Source: Melanopsichium pennsylvanicum | Lineage: Eukaryota > Basidiomycota > Ustilaginomycetes > Ustilaginales | Reading direction: 5' to 3' | DNA: 64,000 bases | Assembly: GCA_900208305.1 (NCBI GenBank) | Contig: OAPG01000011.1 | Span: 248,001 to 312,000, forward strand | In this document: piece after piece, positions 36,299 through 46,088 of the stretch | Position numbering within the stretch: position 1 is the first letter of the stretch | Layout: each line of letters starts with the position of its first letter | Translations under genes and position numbers: made by a program | The notes under the pieces: generated by a model | Told to the model about the DNA's origin: nothing | Databases searched by the model: none | The model's input: only the letters and a program-made list of their open reading frames with translations

Positions 36299-39200
36299 TC
36301 ACTTTTCACTCTCACTCTCACTCGCACTTTCACCCTCACTGTCGCTCCCACTTTCACTTTCACTACCACTTGCCTCCTCTTCATCCTCATCGTCTTTACC
36401 CAGATCAATCTCTACCCTCTCCATCGCATATCCTACATCCTTTAGACTCTTTTCAATCTCATCCACTTTACCCGGAGGCGCTACCACCGCTGCTACACTC
36501 TTGTCCGCATCGAACAAGGGCAAAATATACTGCCTCAAACTCTTCTTGACATCCTCCAACGTCACTTTACCCACCGCCTGCAAAAGAATCTTACCCCTGT
36601 TCTTGGGTGCACCCTTCAACACTTGGTCAAAGAAACTCTCCTGTGCAGCTCCCGAAAGTGTCCCCTCCGCCTCGGCAATGTTGAAGTGCAACGAGCTCTT
36701 GGCGGATTCCAACGTAGTTTCGTCAATCTCGAGCACAATTTGTTCCTGTCCCTCTTGCTTTTTCCCTTGCTCCGACTCGTGGGTGTTTTCGGAGCAAAGC
36801 GCTTGGATCACCTTACGTGCCTCTAGGAACGCCTTGGCGCTGTCCGGAGATCGATACAGGCTGAAATGAAGTAGCTCACTTTCGGGATTAGAAACAATGC
36901 TCGCTCCATAAGCCAAACCTGCACCGCGAATGTATCTCCACAGATAACTCTCCATGGCGTTGAGGATGGTGATCGTCGTAATCAGCGCTGGTGCATCAGG
37001 ATGCGTGTACGAAGCAATGCCCTTTGCCGTAAAGTACGAATACGAGCTTTCCACCGTAGGCAGAGCAGTGATCAAACCCTTCCGCGATGGATCCTGTCCG
37101 AGCAAAGTGAGCATGTCTTTACTCCACGGAACCGGCAGAGTTGGTTTAGCAACCCAGCCCGGATTTGTGAAATGTTGCGCCCAACTCGTCTTTGGCTGAG
37201 GCAACGCAAGAATGTCACCAGCCACGCTGACACGAAGGTTCTCCGGACGCAGCAGCGTGGATCGAATACGTTCAAAGCAGGCCACAACCTTGTCCGGGTC
37301 ACTGTTGAGCGTCTCTTGAAGCTCGGGCATGGTCTTCACCAGATTGAGAATCGAGTTGGCGAGGTTGGTCGACTTATCGCCATCGTGGGTAAGTTGACGA
37401 GACAAAGCGGAAGCAATCGCTCGTCCGTTCCTCTTTTGCTCCGGAAGACTTTGGATGATCTTGGAGATGGACACTTTCAATCTGTCGACGGCAAACGTGC
37501 TTCCCCAGAACAGATCGCGGAGCCAAGCGATACCCTTTTCGTAGTTGACGCGTTCAAGCTTGAGTTCGGCGCAGACCAGTTCGCCAAATCCACCAGAGCC
37601 CAAAGACACGTCATACTCGAGCGTGTCTTCGTCGAGCCCCTTGACCACCTCTTCGTATGTCAAGGAGGCTTTGGAAGAATCCTGTTTGGTGATGGGAAGC
37701 GAGAAAAGGACCGAGAGGTAGAGCTGCATCTGCGCCCGAAGCTCGACAGGCAGGTCGGTGGTGGAGAAGATCAGGGAAATCGAGACAAAGGCCGAGGGCA
37801 CATGGTCGAATTGCACAAAGTAGGGCAAGCTTGCCGGGTCCGAATCGACGTGTTTTTGGATCTGCATGTCGAGCGCATTCGGTTTGTCTGAGACGGCGAC
37901 ACCGTACGCAGCGACAACGCCGTTCTGCTCCTGCTTGCTAGTTGGAAGAACTTGCGCTGTTCCAACGGGAATCCACTTGATACTCTCAGTATCGGGAATC
38001 TTGAACTGTTTCAGCATCTCATCCGGGATCGGCTTGTCATTCTCCTTCTTGGCTTCCTCGAGTTCCTCCTCGAGCCTTTTCAGACCCTCCTCGCCGAGCT
38101 TTTCCTTCCTCTCTTGCTCAAGCGCCTTAGTGTCGGCTTTGAGCTTGTCGCTGAGCTTCGAAGAGGGCCTGCCAATGACGACGAGTCGAGGATTGTCAAC
38201 GAAGATTTTTTGCAGCAGCTCCGTCCATTGCTCAGACGTCCAAGTAAGCAGCTCGTCGTAGCGCTTCATGTCCTGTAAGGCTGTGTGAAGGTCCTGGCCG
38301 TTGCGGTTGCCGTACAGGAAGTCGGTGATGAGGAGATCAGCAAACGAGTCGGCTGGTTTGGTCTCGAGCTGAGAGAGAACTTTGAGCTTATCCCGCTTGA
38401 TCACCATCTGCATTCGGTCCATGTCGATTCCTTTTTTGACAATACTGGCCAATAGTTCGACGAGCTGCTGGTCGAGTTTGTCCAGTTGTTCGGTGGGGAC
38501 AGATGAAAAGTATGCGCTGAGCAGACTCGCGCCGGCCTTGTCAGATGCACCAATGTATGCATCTGTGCACAGCGGATCGTCTCTTTCAACAAACGCCTTC
38601 TGGATTGCAGATACGGGCGAATCAGTCAAGTAGGTGCTCATGATGTTGGCGGCCTCACAAGTCATCCAGTCTTGGTACTTGGGACCGACCCACGAGATCT
38701 GGACTTCTCCGACACTCTCATCCTTTTCGGGAAAGTCGATGAAGGCTCGTCGTCGCTTGGAGTCGGGTTGAGAGCCCTGTGCGGGTGGATCAGCTGGATC
38801 CAGACCGGGCTGGTCTATTTTGGTTCCGTCGATTGTGGGTGGGACGGCCGAGCTGGTCTCGACGAAGGGTCGCTTCCATCCCCTGGGACCTTCTGGCTGA
38901 GCGTTGCGCTTGGTGACGAGTCTCTCTTCGACAGGTGCAAGCGAGTTGAGAAGATCTGCACGCTCCAGAGGACCGCAGACGACGAGAGCTGCATTGTGGG
39001 GAGCGTAGTAAAGGTGGTGGTAGTCGCGAATCTTGTCAATGTTGAGTACACGCAACGCCGACATGAGACCGCCGGTCTCGGAGCGATAAGCAGAGGACGC
39101 GGGGTAAAGCATGCGTTGGGTCTTGAGTTCCATAAGATCAGCAGGGGAATTTTCGCGACCTTGCATCTCGCTGAACACCACACCTGCGTCCTGACCTTTG

Positions 39201-39943
39201 GCGTTGACGTGATACACCTCTGTAGTGAAACCCTGCTTGGTCAAAGTGGGAAAGAAGACGTGATCGAGGTAAACAGGAAGCATACGAAGGAAGCCATCAG
39301 AGCCAGCGGTGGTGAGCGTGTATGCAGTGTGGTCGTTTGCTGTCCAGGCATTGGTGCCGGAAGCGAAGGCACGGTTGGCAAGGGTGTCAAGAACACCTTT
39401 AAAGGGGTAAAGGTCGGAACCGAGGAAGATGAGGTGCTCGAGCGTATGTGGGACACCCGAGTCTTCAAAGATCTCGGAAGCGACTGTCATGTAGCAGTTG
39501 AGAAGGGGAGAGTCAAAGTTGGCCCATAGAACAGTAAGGCCGGTTTGGCGAGACTTCCACTTTTCGACGGACATGCCGGGAGCGTATTCAAGGTCATGGC
39601 GGGTGACGAGGTCGAAGTTGCCGTGCTTCGAAGGAAGCGCATCGACGGCTGAGGATGATGGTGCAGCGTGTGATGGCATAGTAGCTGCAAGATGACGGGA
39701 TGAGGTGGAAAAAGAGCGTTGGGGAGGGCGATTGAGGTAGGCGACAAGGGTGCCAAGTGCCAATGTGGAAGCGAATGGGGCGGTTAGCAGACGAATATTG
39801 GGAAGTCTAGGAGCAAGAGTAGTCTTGAACAGTGTAAGAGGTGAAATGGATCTCGAAGAACTGAGTTGAAAGGAGGTTGTGAAGTTCTTTGGAATGGACC
39901 GAACTGACAAGCCAGAAAGCAAAGTACGAGTAGCCAAAGGCAT
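36299..39943 (-). CDS. M16 (pitrilysin-type) zinc metalloprotease, YOL098C/SDD3-like
   Basis: 1214 residues from the first ATG at 39943. The inverted zinc motif HTLEH is at 166-170 (GVPHTLEHLIFLGSDLYPF), with the distal glutamate expected in the downstream helix. GVLDTLANRAFASGTNAWT and the two-lobe organisation are those of the YOL098C/C05D11.1 branch of M16 proteases, distinct from CYM1 (HILEH) and from processing-peptidase subunits. Residues 1-~90 hold an Arg/Ser-rich leader and a hydrophobic segment (TAPFASTLALGTLVAYL), suggesting mitochondrial import or membrane anchoring. A second ATG at 39679 (MPSHAAPSS) would give a 1126-residue form without the leader, starting where the family usually starts. 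The C-terminus is an unusual Ser/Glu/Asp repeat tail. Divergent from COX17. Confidence 0.88.
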   Translation of the reverse strand: MPLATRTLLSGLSVRSIPKNFTTSFQLSSSRSISPLTLFKTTLAPRLPNIRLLTAPFASTLALGTLVAYLNRPPQRSFSTSSRHLAATMPSHAAPSSSAVDALPSKHGNFDLVTRHDLEYAPGMSVEKWKSRQTGLTVLWANFDSPLLNCYMTVASEIFEDSGVPHTLEHLIFLGSDLYPFKGVLDTLANRAFASGTNAWTANDHTAYTLTTAGSDGFLRMLPVYLDHVFFPTLTKQGFTTEVYHVNAKGQDAGVVFSEMQGRENSPADLMELKTQRMLYPASSAYRSETGGLMSALRVLNIDKIRDYHHLYYAPHNAALVVCGPLERADLLNSLAPVEERLVTKRNAQPEGPRGWKRPFVETSSAVPPTIDGTKIDQPGLDPADPPAQGSQPDSKRRRAFIDFPEKDESVGEVQISWVGPKYQDWMTCEAANIMSTYLTDSPVSAIQKAFVERDDPLCTDAYIGASDKAGASLLSAYFSSVPTEQLDKLDQQLVELLASIVKKGIDMDRMQMVIKRDKLKVLSQLETKPADSFADLLITDFLYGNRNGQDLHTALQDMKRYDELLTWTSEQWTELLQKIFVDNPRLVVIGRPSSKLSDKLKADTKALEQERKEKLGEEGLKRLEEELEEAKKENDKPIPDEMLKQFKIPDTESIKWIPVGTAQVLPTSKQEQNGVVAAYGVAVSDKPNALDMQIQKHVDSDPASLPYFVQFDHVPSAFVSISLIFSTTDLPVELRAQMQLYLSVLFSLPITKQDSSKASLTYEEVVKGLDEDTLEYDVSLGSGGFGELVCAELKLERVNYEKGIAWLRDLFWGSTFAVDRLKVSISKIIQSLPEQKRNGRAIASALSRQLTHDGDKSTNLANSILNLVKTMPELQETLNSDPDKVVACFERIRSTLLRPENLRVSVAGDILALPQPKTSWAQHFTNPGWVAKPTLPVPWSKDMLTLLGQDPSRKGLITALPTVESSYSYFTAKGIASYTHPDAPALITTITILNAMESYLWRYIRGAGLAYGASIVSNPESELLHFSLYRSPDSAKAFLEARKVIQALCSENTHESEQGKKQEGQEQIVLEIDETTLESAKSSLHFNIAEAEGTLSGAAQESFFDQVLKGAPKNRGKILLQAVGKVTLEDVKKSLRQYILPLFDADKSVAAVVAPPGKVDEIEKSLKDVGYAMERVEIDLGKDDEDEEEASGSESESGSDSEGESASESESEK

Positions 39944-40652
39944 CAACTGGGGGAGAGTTGAGAGTGTTGCTTTGAACCACCCTGACTGTCCGACGATGTC
40001 GAAACGGATTCTTGAAGTGAATTTATGTAGCTCTATCAAATCTGTTGATGCGCATTCGCAGTAATCGAAGTCAAAGAACAAAAAGCGAGAAGTGAGATGC
40101 AGAGAGCTAAGAAGATGACCTTTTGGGTGTTGAAGGTGGCACAGATGTTGAGAACGTTGACAAAACCAAACCCACACACTGTGACTTGTGACTTGTGACT
40201 GTGACTGTGACTGTGACTGTGACTGTGACTGTGACTGTAACTGTGACTGTGACTGTGACTATAAATGAGAGCTGAGTTGCGTGTCAAATGTCAAATCTCC
40301 AATCTCGCTGATCGGGCAAAATCTAGCGCATCGTGAATGATAGGCTATTTAGCCGATAAATTGGATGTCGGGTGAGCAGGCGCGAAGACGGAGTTTAACA
40401 CTTAAAGACAAATGATCACAGAATCAAAAGAGAAAAGGGATTACGGCTGAGGTCAGGCAGCGCTGATTCCGCCACAGCGCCTAAGGACGACGTGATTCCT
40501 GCATGTTCCGAACAACTGAAGGGTTCAATAAACTCAGCAGCACCTTGCACTACAATCAATGTTGACCAGCCCCATACCCTGCGACCTTCATACGTGATTA
40601 CTATCACAACCAATTTCGCATCAGGATCGTAACGGAGCTCCAAAAAGCAAAT
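39944..40652. promoter_or_regulatory. Divergent promoter of the M16 protease and COX17, with (GTGACT)n repeat
   Basis: 709 bp. A hexamer repeat, mostly GTGACT with one GTAACT variant, spans about 40181-40260. The long frame of the protease extends to 40177 without an ATG, so part of this region is probably its leader. Confidence 0.65.
40181..40260. repeat. (GTGACT)n hexanucleotide repeat
   Basis: Ten consecutive hexamers at 40201-40260, one with GTAACT, preceded by two irregular TTGTGAC copies. It lies about 240-320 bp upstream of the protease ATG. Confidence 0.95.
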
Positions 40653-40988
40653 ATGTCAGACGTCGCAGCACCACAGAAGACCAATAAGTTCGTCACTGAG
40701 CTCAACCCTCAAGGGATCAAGCCGTGAGTGTCTTGTCACTCATCACTCTCTTCTCGTCTCATATCTTTCATAAGCTAATTCACAATACACCTTTTCCTCT
40801 TTCATTATTTTATGATGCCGAATCTACTCTGCAGATGCTGCGCATGCCCCGAGACCAAAGCATTAAGGGATGAATGCTTTTTTAAGTTTGGTCACAGCGT
40901 TGAAGAGCACGGAGAGTCGGCGAGACAGTGCGAGGAACTCGTCAAGAAGCACCGCGAATGCATGGCTTCACTAGGCTACAAGGTCTAG
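40653..40988 (+). CDS. COX17: COX17 copper chaperone (two exons)
   Basis: Exons 40653-40723 and 40835-40988 encode 74 residues. KPCCAC (23-28) has the CCxC copper site, followed by a twin CX9C frame: C28-x9-C38 and C56-x9-C66, as in COX17. The ends (MSDVAAPQ, ECMASLGYKV) match the family, whose yeast member has 69 residues. COX17 delivers Cu(I) to Sco1 and Cox11 in the intermembrane space for cytochrome oxidase assembly; import is through Mia40. The gene is short and split by a 111-bp intron. Confidence 0.95.
40724..40834 (+). other. COX17: Intron of COX17
   Basis: GTGAGT at 40724 and CTGCAG ending at 40834, phase 2, 111 bp. AAGCTAATTC near 40771-40780 is branch-point-like. The splice joins CC to A to make the conserved proline just before the CCxC site. 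Confidence 0.92.
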
Positions 40989-41752
40989 GCTACTATTCAC
41001 CTCGCTCCACCATTAGATCGGGGATAGTTCTCAGTTCATTCGACACCCTGATCAAGTGCTTTTGATGTTGGGGTCCTACAGCTGCCTCGCTTCTTCCCAA
41101 CGTACGTCTTCAAAGCCCACGCGGAGGCCACCTTATACCTGCAACGTTATGCAATAGAACTCAATGACCGCAGCTTAATGTATCAACACGTCGTATCACA
41201 CCGCTCTGTACCGAATATGTACATGTAAAACTTAACGAATTTATCACTTTTTTCTTTCTTGTCTGAATAGGTTTTGTTTCTGTCTGCTCGTCAAACCATG
41301 GATCTCAAACAATGGAGGACAGAGTAACACAACGAGACAACACGATGACATGAGAAGATTGGGATGCAGAGTGGTGACATTGTAAATAAATACATGACAT
41401 TACTGTATTTTGGGAGGCAGTTTAGTTGATTATCAATCCACTAAATTGCCGAGGTGGATTGCTGCTATCTTATCGCACTGTCCTTTCGCATTTTTTGAAG
41501 AAAAAGCCAAAAAGCACTCGAATTCGTAATAACATGGATTGCCGGCTTTTTGAGTCATATAACGCAGAAGAGTAAATTTAATGTACTTTAATATACAATG
41601 CACTTCCCCACATACTGTAGTTCGTCCTACCACTCCCTCTTGGTCTCCTTGACTCCTTGACTACTCCCTGGTACCAACACCATAACAGCTTTCTTTACCC
41701 GACCATCAATCCTATCGGAGGTTTCATCGCAGGACGATCCCACCCCCTCACC
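40989..41752. promoter_or_regulatory. Intergenic region between COX17 and MET1
   Basis: 764 bp on tandem + strand genes. TACTGTA heptamers at 41401 and 41613. The MET1 frame is open from about 41657 but lacks an ATG before 41753. No other gene seen. Confidence 0.55.
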
Positions 41753-44404
41753 ATGTCGATCAGCCAAGTATCAGCTACCCCATGCACATCACTTCACTTT
41801 CCTGAGCCAAATCCCACAGCTAGCCTGTTGCTCTCGCATCGACCTGCAGCTGGCAAAGTAGCTCTCGTACTCGGCACCGGAAAGCTTGCAGCCTCGCGAT
41901 GCTTTGCATGCCTCGAAGCAGCGATTAAGCCCATCGTCATCAGCGTCTCTCCCAGTGATTCATCGAAGCCCAATCAAGCCTGCCCCGAGATTCAGCATCG
42001 AATTGCTTCAGGCCAGGTCTTGCATCATACAGTCGATAGCATCGCTTTTTCCACAAAGTCATCCGTACAAACTACCTTCGATCACATTCTCAATACCTTT
42101 GATGGCGATTACAACGCCATCTTTGCCGTTTGCATCACCGACACGCTTCATTCGGGTGACGATCCTCACTCCTCCTCCTCGGTCGCACACGCCGCAGCCA
42201 AGAACGGTGACGATGAACTGAGCGACACCCTCGCCCCTTTGACATCTTACGCAAGGGCAGAGATCATCACTCATCTCTGTCGAAAGCGCAGAATTCCCAT
42301 CAACGTTGCGGACAAACCAAACCTCTGCGACTTTTCTTTCCCTGCCAATTACCGTTTTCCTTGCACCAACCCACTTACACCCACTGCAGCAATTGCCTCT
42401 GCCTCTGCCACTTCAGCTCATTCCTCATCTCTACAGATCGCTGTAACCACCAATGGCCGAGGATGTCGTCTGGCTGGTCGCATTCGACGAGAGATCGTCT
42501 CAGCTCTCCCGCACAACGTCGGTGATGCTGTCGAGAAAGTTGGTGTCATGCGAGATCTTGCAAAACGCCAATCCGAGGCAATTCATGAACCTCTCACTCG
42601 AATTTCTGCTGGCTCCAAATCAAGCGCTTCCGTGCTGAAACGCCTCAAACGCTCACGCATCGGCAAAGATGGAACAGCCGAGGTGGAGGAAGAAGATCTA
42701 TCGTTCGACACGACACCGCTCAACAGCCCCGTGCCACAACTTGTACCCAAGAATCCTCTCGAGAGTGCTGCAACTAATGAAAGGTTGAAGCAGCTTCAGG
42801 CAGAAGAGCAGCTCAAGCATGATCAGGTTTTGCAAGAGGCTGAAGACAGGACCAAGAGGAGGATGAGATGGGTTGCTCAGATCAGCGAGTATTGGCCCAT
42901 CGAGTATCTGGGCGATTTGAAAGAAGCAGGTATGATGGACGCACTTCGTGCTCACGGAGAGGAGCAATCTCAGGTTTCCACTACATTCGCTTTACAGTCA
43001 GACGACAAAAATGGAGACGATTCGTCATCCAGAGGTCGTTCTACCGCCCCTCGAAATGCTCAAGAGCCTTCCACCGCCACACCTTCGGCAGTGCCCTCCA
43101 CGGTCGCCCATCGAGCTCGTTCCCAGCATTCCCTTGATATTCGTCCACCACCCTCTACTGACACTGGTCGCGGGCACATCTACCTTCTCGGATCGGGCCC
43201 TGGCCATCCAGGTCTCCTCACAACTTTCGCTTATAAACTCCTCACCTCCTCTTCAACCGATCTTATTCTCTCTGATAAACTTGTCCCTGCATCCATCCTC
43301 AAGCTCATCCCTTCTACCACACCGCTCGAGATTGCCAAAAAATTCCCTGGTAATGCCGAAGGAGCGCAATCCGAACTCATCGCCAAAGCTCTTCGCGCCG
43401 CACTCGAACAAGGTAAGACTGTGGTACGACTCAAGCAAGGTGATCCTTTCGTGTATGGAAGGGGTGGCGAGGAAGTTTTGGCATTCCGAAATGCGGGGAT
43501 TGAGTGCACTGTCGTACCTGGCATCAGTAGCAGCATCGCTGCGCCAGCCATGTTAGGTATTCCTGTAACCCAAAGGGGCGCTGCCGATTCGCTAGTCCTA
43601 TGCACAGGAGTAGGCAAAGGTGGAAAGAAGGTTAAACTTCCAGGCTACGACAGGGGCAGAACGCTCATTGTGCTCATGGGTGTAGCCAGGCTCAAAGCTG
43701 TGGTAGCCACCTTGACCAATGGTGCAAAGCAGTCTGGAGTGGAAAATGAGATCGGAGAGGAGAGCATAGGAGATAGGGAAGGGCCCGTGTTCCCACCTTA
43801 CATGCCCATTGCGATAATTGAACGAGCAAGTTCATCCGACCAACGCATGGTGGCAAGTACGCTTGACGGAATCGTCGAGGCGTTGGAGAATAGCGGCGAA
43901 CAGAGACCACCGGGCATGATGGTCATCGGATGGTCAGTGTTGAGTTTGGAAGGAAAGGGCGATGTAAGTATCCAAGACGATGCTTTGTCGATCGAGACGA
44001 AAAACGAGTTGGAAAAAAGGGACAAAGAAAGAGTACAGAGCTGGTTGAAAGGCCGAGGATGGATTGTCAGGGAGGGTTTGGACCATTCGTACAGGTCTGC
44101 ACTGAATGCGTTCCACAGTACGCCGCTGCAGTTGCCCGATCTGGGTGCTGGAGCGCCTCCGACGCATCATGCGCAGGAAGCTGGAGCGAAGGAAACGCTA
44201 AAAGAGACAACGGGGGGAAAAGATGGTGGTCGATTCAGTCAACGAGACGAATCTGGCTGGGCACCTCCACGATATTCCACCGGAAAACCAGAAGGAGGTT
44301 GGATGTCTGGCGAAGCGCCCAATCGCCCTGCTACAGACCAGCTGGCCTATGAGCAGGACAAAACGTACGCAGATATCCAAGCTCGTCTTCGCCACGACTC
44401 GTAG
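41753..44404 (+). CDS. MET1: Siroheme synthase: Met8/CysG-like NAD domain plus uroporphyrinogen-III C-methyltransferase
   Basis: 883 residues from the ATG at 41753 (CACCATGTC context). N-terminal part: GKVALVLGTGKLAASR (34-49) is a dinucleotide loop, and INVADKPNLCDFSFPA matches the Met8/CysG precorrin-2 dehydrogenase-ferrochelatase block. C-terminal part: SUMT methyltransferase from about 474, with LLGSGPGHPGLLT, VVRLKQGDPFVYGRGGEE and GIECTVVPGISSSIAAPA, the SAM-binding signatures. The middle (~260-470) is charged and Ser-rich with the helix ERLKQLQAEEQLK. A Gly/Pro-rich tail of ~80 residues follows the enzyme. Family knowledge: converts uroporphyrinogen III to precorrin-2 and possibly onward to sirohaem for sulfite and nitrite reductase. 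Yeast Met1 has 593 residues; the extra length is linker and tail. Confidence 0.92.
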   Translation: MSISQVSATPCTSLHFPEPNPTASLLLSHRPAAGKVALVLGTGKLAASRCFACLEAAIKPIVISVSPSDSSKPNQACPEIQHRIASGQVLHHTVDSIAFSTKSSVQTTFDHILNTFDGDYNAIFAVCITDTLHSGDDPHSSSSVAHAAAKNGDDELSDTLAPLTSYARAEIITHLCRKRRIPINVADKPNLCDFSFPANYRFPCTNPLTPTAAIASASATSAHSSSLQIAVTTNGRGCRLAGRIRREIVSALPHNVGDAVEKVGVMRDLAKRQSEAIHEPLTRISAGSKSSASVLKRLKRSRIGKDGTAEVEEEDLSFDTTPLNSPVPQLVPKNPLESAATNERLKQLQAEEQLKHDQVLQEAEDRTKRRMRWVAQISEYWPIEYLGDLKEAGMMDALRAHGEEQSQVSTTFALQSDDKNGDDSSSRGRSTAPRNAQEPSTATPSAVPSTVAHRARSQHSLDIRPPPSTDTGRGHIYLLGSGPGHPGLLTTFAYKLLTSSSTDLILSDKLVPASILKLIPSTTPLEIAKKFPGNAEGAQSELIAKALRAALEQGKTVVRLKQGDPFVYGRGGEEVLAFRNAGIECTVVPGISSSIAAPAMLGIPVTQRGAADSLVLCTGVGKGGKKVKLPGYDRGRTLIVLMGVARLKAVVATLTNGAKQSGVENEIGEESIGDREGPVFPPYMPIAIIERASSSDQRMVASTLDGIVEALENSGEQRPPGMMVIGWSVLSLEGKGDVSIQDDALSIETKNELEKRDKERVQSWLKGRGWIVREGLDHSYRSALNAFHSTPLQLPDLGAGAPPTHHAQEAGAKETLKETTGGKDGGRFSQRDESGWAPPRYSTGKPEGGWMSGEAPNRPATDQLAYEQDKTYADIQARLRHDS

Positions 44405-44540
44405 CCTGTCTCTTGGACACAAACGTACACATTGTAAGACGATTGATTGCTGCAATGCCAGAACCGAAAAATCTGAATGAATGTGTTACATTGCTAGAAT
44501 TGTTGGATCGAGATACCGCACCAATCCAGTTGTGTCATCG

Positions 44541-46088
44541 CTAACTCTTCTTGATGGTTGCAGTCTCCTTGATCACCATCCTCCCTCTCCCTGCACCTCT
44601 GCTGACTTTGGCCTTGGGGACGGCAACTTTTTCGGTCCTTTTCCTGCTCCAACTCACTCTACTCTCTTCTTTTGTGTCTGAAATTGCACTCGTTACGTCT
44701 TGCGAACTACTGCTCGCGTTCTTGTTTAATCCAAGCATGTTTGCTAACTTGTTACCCTTCTTTGTTGTGGGTGTTGTGATGGAGTTGGTAGAAGACGTGA
44801 TTACAGAAGCGGAGGAAGCGGTAACTGGTCGAGTGGGGTTATGCATGAATGGCCAAGTGGGGCTGTGCAAGATGTTTGAGTCAGCAATGCTGGGCCTAAT
44901 GCCGCGATCGTGCGAAGAATGTGCGAAAGAAGCATTGGTCATCGCTCCAATCATGAGCTCCAACGCTTCGACTTTACGATTGAGATCATCTATTTTCTTA
45001 TCTTCCACAAGTGTCTGGCTGGCAGAGAGGGAAGGGGAAGAGGACTGAGACAATTCGCTCTGATGATGCCTATCAATGAACGTCGAGATGCTGGTGTGCG
45101 GTCTTTCTGCGTAGGACGCTGGTTGCTGCACAAATTTGGTGGGATGAATATGCATTTCTTGACAAACATTTTTTGATCTCGACACGGAACCTGCCGGGTA
45201 GTGTTCTTCTGACTGCACACCAACTAACATTGAAGCAGCAGCCGACTGAGCCGGATCTAGCAATGAAGCGCGCAAAAGTGCAGGATTGAGATTCATTGGC
45301 ATCACTCCACCTTGCAAAGATGCCGGTAGTGGCGAGCTCCATTCCTGAGCTTGGTACGAAGAGCTGCGCAATTGTTGGACTTGGCTAGGCTGTGTTTTCA
45401 GACGCGCTTGCTGCGCTTGCTGCGCTTGCTGCACTTGCTCTGCTAGAGCCATTTGTTGGTGTTCCAGCTCCCTCTGCTTGCTCTGCAGTTGTAAGGCCAT
45501 TTGAAGCTGTTCCACTTGCCTGCGTAAAGCATCGACCTCGAAACGATCCTCAACCCTCTCCTTGTTTTCGTCCAGACCTTTTGACAGTCCCGTCGAGTAG
45601 TCGCTATACCCGATGCGTGGGCTGGCACCATCGATACAAGATGCGTCCTCCCAGGCAGCTTCCAGCTTCTCACGCTGCCTAGGCGAGTCGAGGAACTCCA
45701 TCTCAGGGTCAAGATGCTGTTTCGACAGTGTGGCCATTTTACCGTTGTTGTGACGTGGGATAGGCATAGGAAAAGCTTGCAGATGATCGCTAGCGATAGA
45801 GGTTAAAGTGGACGACTGTCTATTGTGAGCCGATAGGGCTGAATCGGAAACTTTGCGGGAGCTGGATTCTTGAAGCTGTTGCGGTAAGAGAAGCTGTCTC
45901 TGGTCTCTCGCATTCAATAGATATTGATTGTTGTTTACGGCAAAAGAGAGGCACGGTTCGGAAGCTTGATGATGAAGCCCTTTCGTGCTTTGCTCGAAGC
46001 TGATGTACCGAGGAGAGATGGCGGTGGCAGAAGAGTCGTACGTCAGCTCGCTTATATTGTCATCGCTGGTCCAAGAAGGAGACTGCAT
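44541..46088 (-). CDS. Gln/Ser-rich coiled-coil protein, unknown function
   Basis: 515 residues from the first ATG at 46088 (the frame is open further up without ATG). Residues 1-~160 are Ser/Gln/Leu-rich. A predicted coiled coil with a QQAQQAQQA repeat lies near 190-235 (VDALRRQVEQLQMALQLQ, then QQMALAEQVQQAQQ); at DNA level the latter is a 9-bp TTGCTGCGC repeat at about 45408-45434. A second short heptad segment (KIDDLNRKVEALELMIGAM) sits near 370. The C-terminus is Lys/Arg/Ser-rich (SWSRKRTEK, RGAGRGRM). No enzyme motif or membrane segment. It could be a scaffold or RNA-associated factor; I do not recognise it. It converges with MET1, the stops being 136 bp apart. Confidence 0.75.
   Translation of the reverse strand: MQSPSWTSDDNISELTYDSSATAISPRYISFEQSTKGLHHQASEPCLSFAVNNNQYLLNARDQRQLLLPQQLQESSSRKVSDSALSAHNRQSSTLTSIASDHLQAFPMPIPRHNNGKMATLSKQHLDPEMEFLDSPRQREKLEAAWEDASCIDGASPRIGYSDYSTGLSKGLDENKERVEDRFEVDALRRQVEQLQMALQLQSKQRELEHQQMALAEQVQQAQQAQQARLKTQPSQVQQLRSSSYQAQEWSSPLPASLQGGVMPMNLNPALLRASLLDPAQSAAASMLVGVQSEEHYPAGSVSRSKNVCQEMHIHPTKFVQQPASYAERPHTSISTFIDRHHQSELSQSSSPSLSASQTLVEDKKIDDLNRKVEALELMIGAMTNASFAHSSHDRGIRPSIADSNILHSPTWPFMHNPTRPVTASSASVITSSTNSITTPTTKKGNKLANMLGLNKNASSSSQDVTSAISDTKEESRVSWSRKRTEKVAVPKAKVSRGAGRGRMVIKETATIKKS

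Noticed and set aside
40181..40260. Ser-His repeat peptide encoded opposite the (GTGACT)n tract
   Set aside because: Any frame through a hexamer gives a dipeptide repeat; there is no flanking coding sequence.
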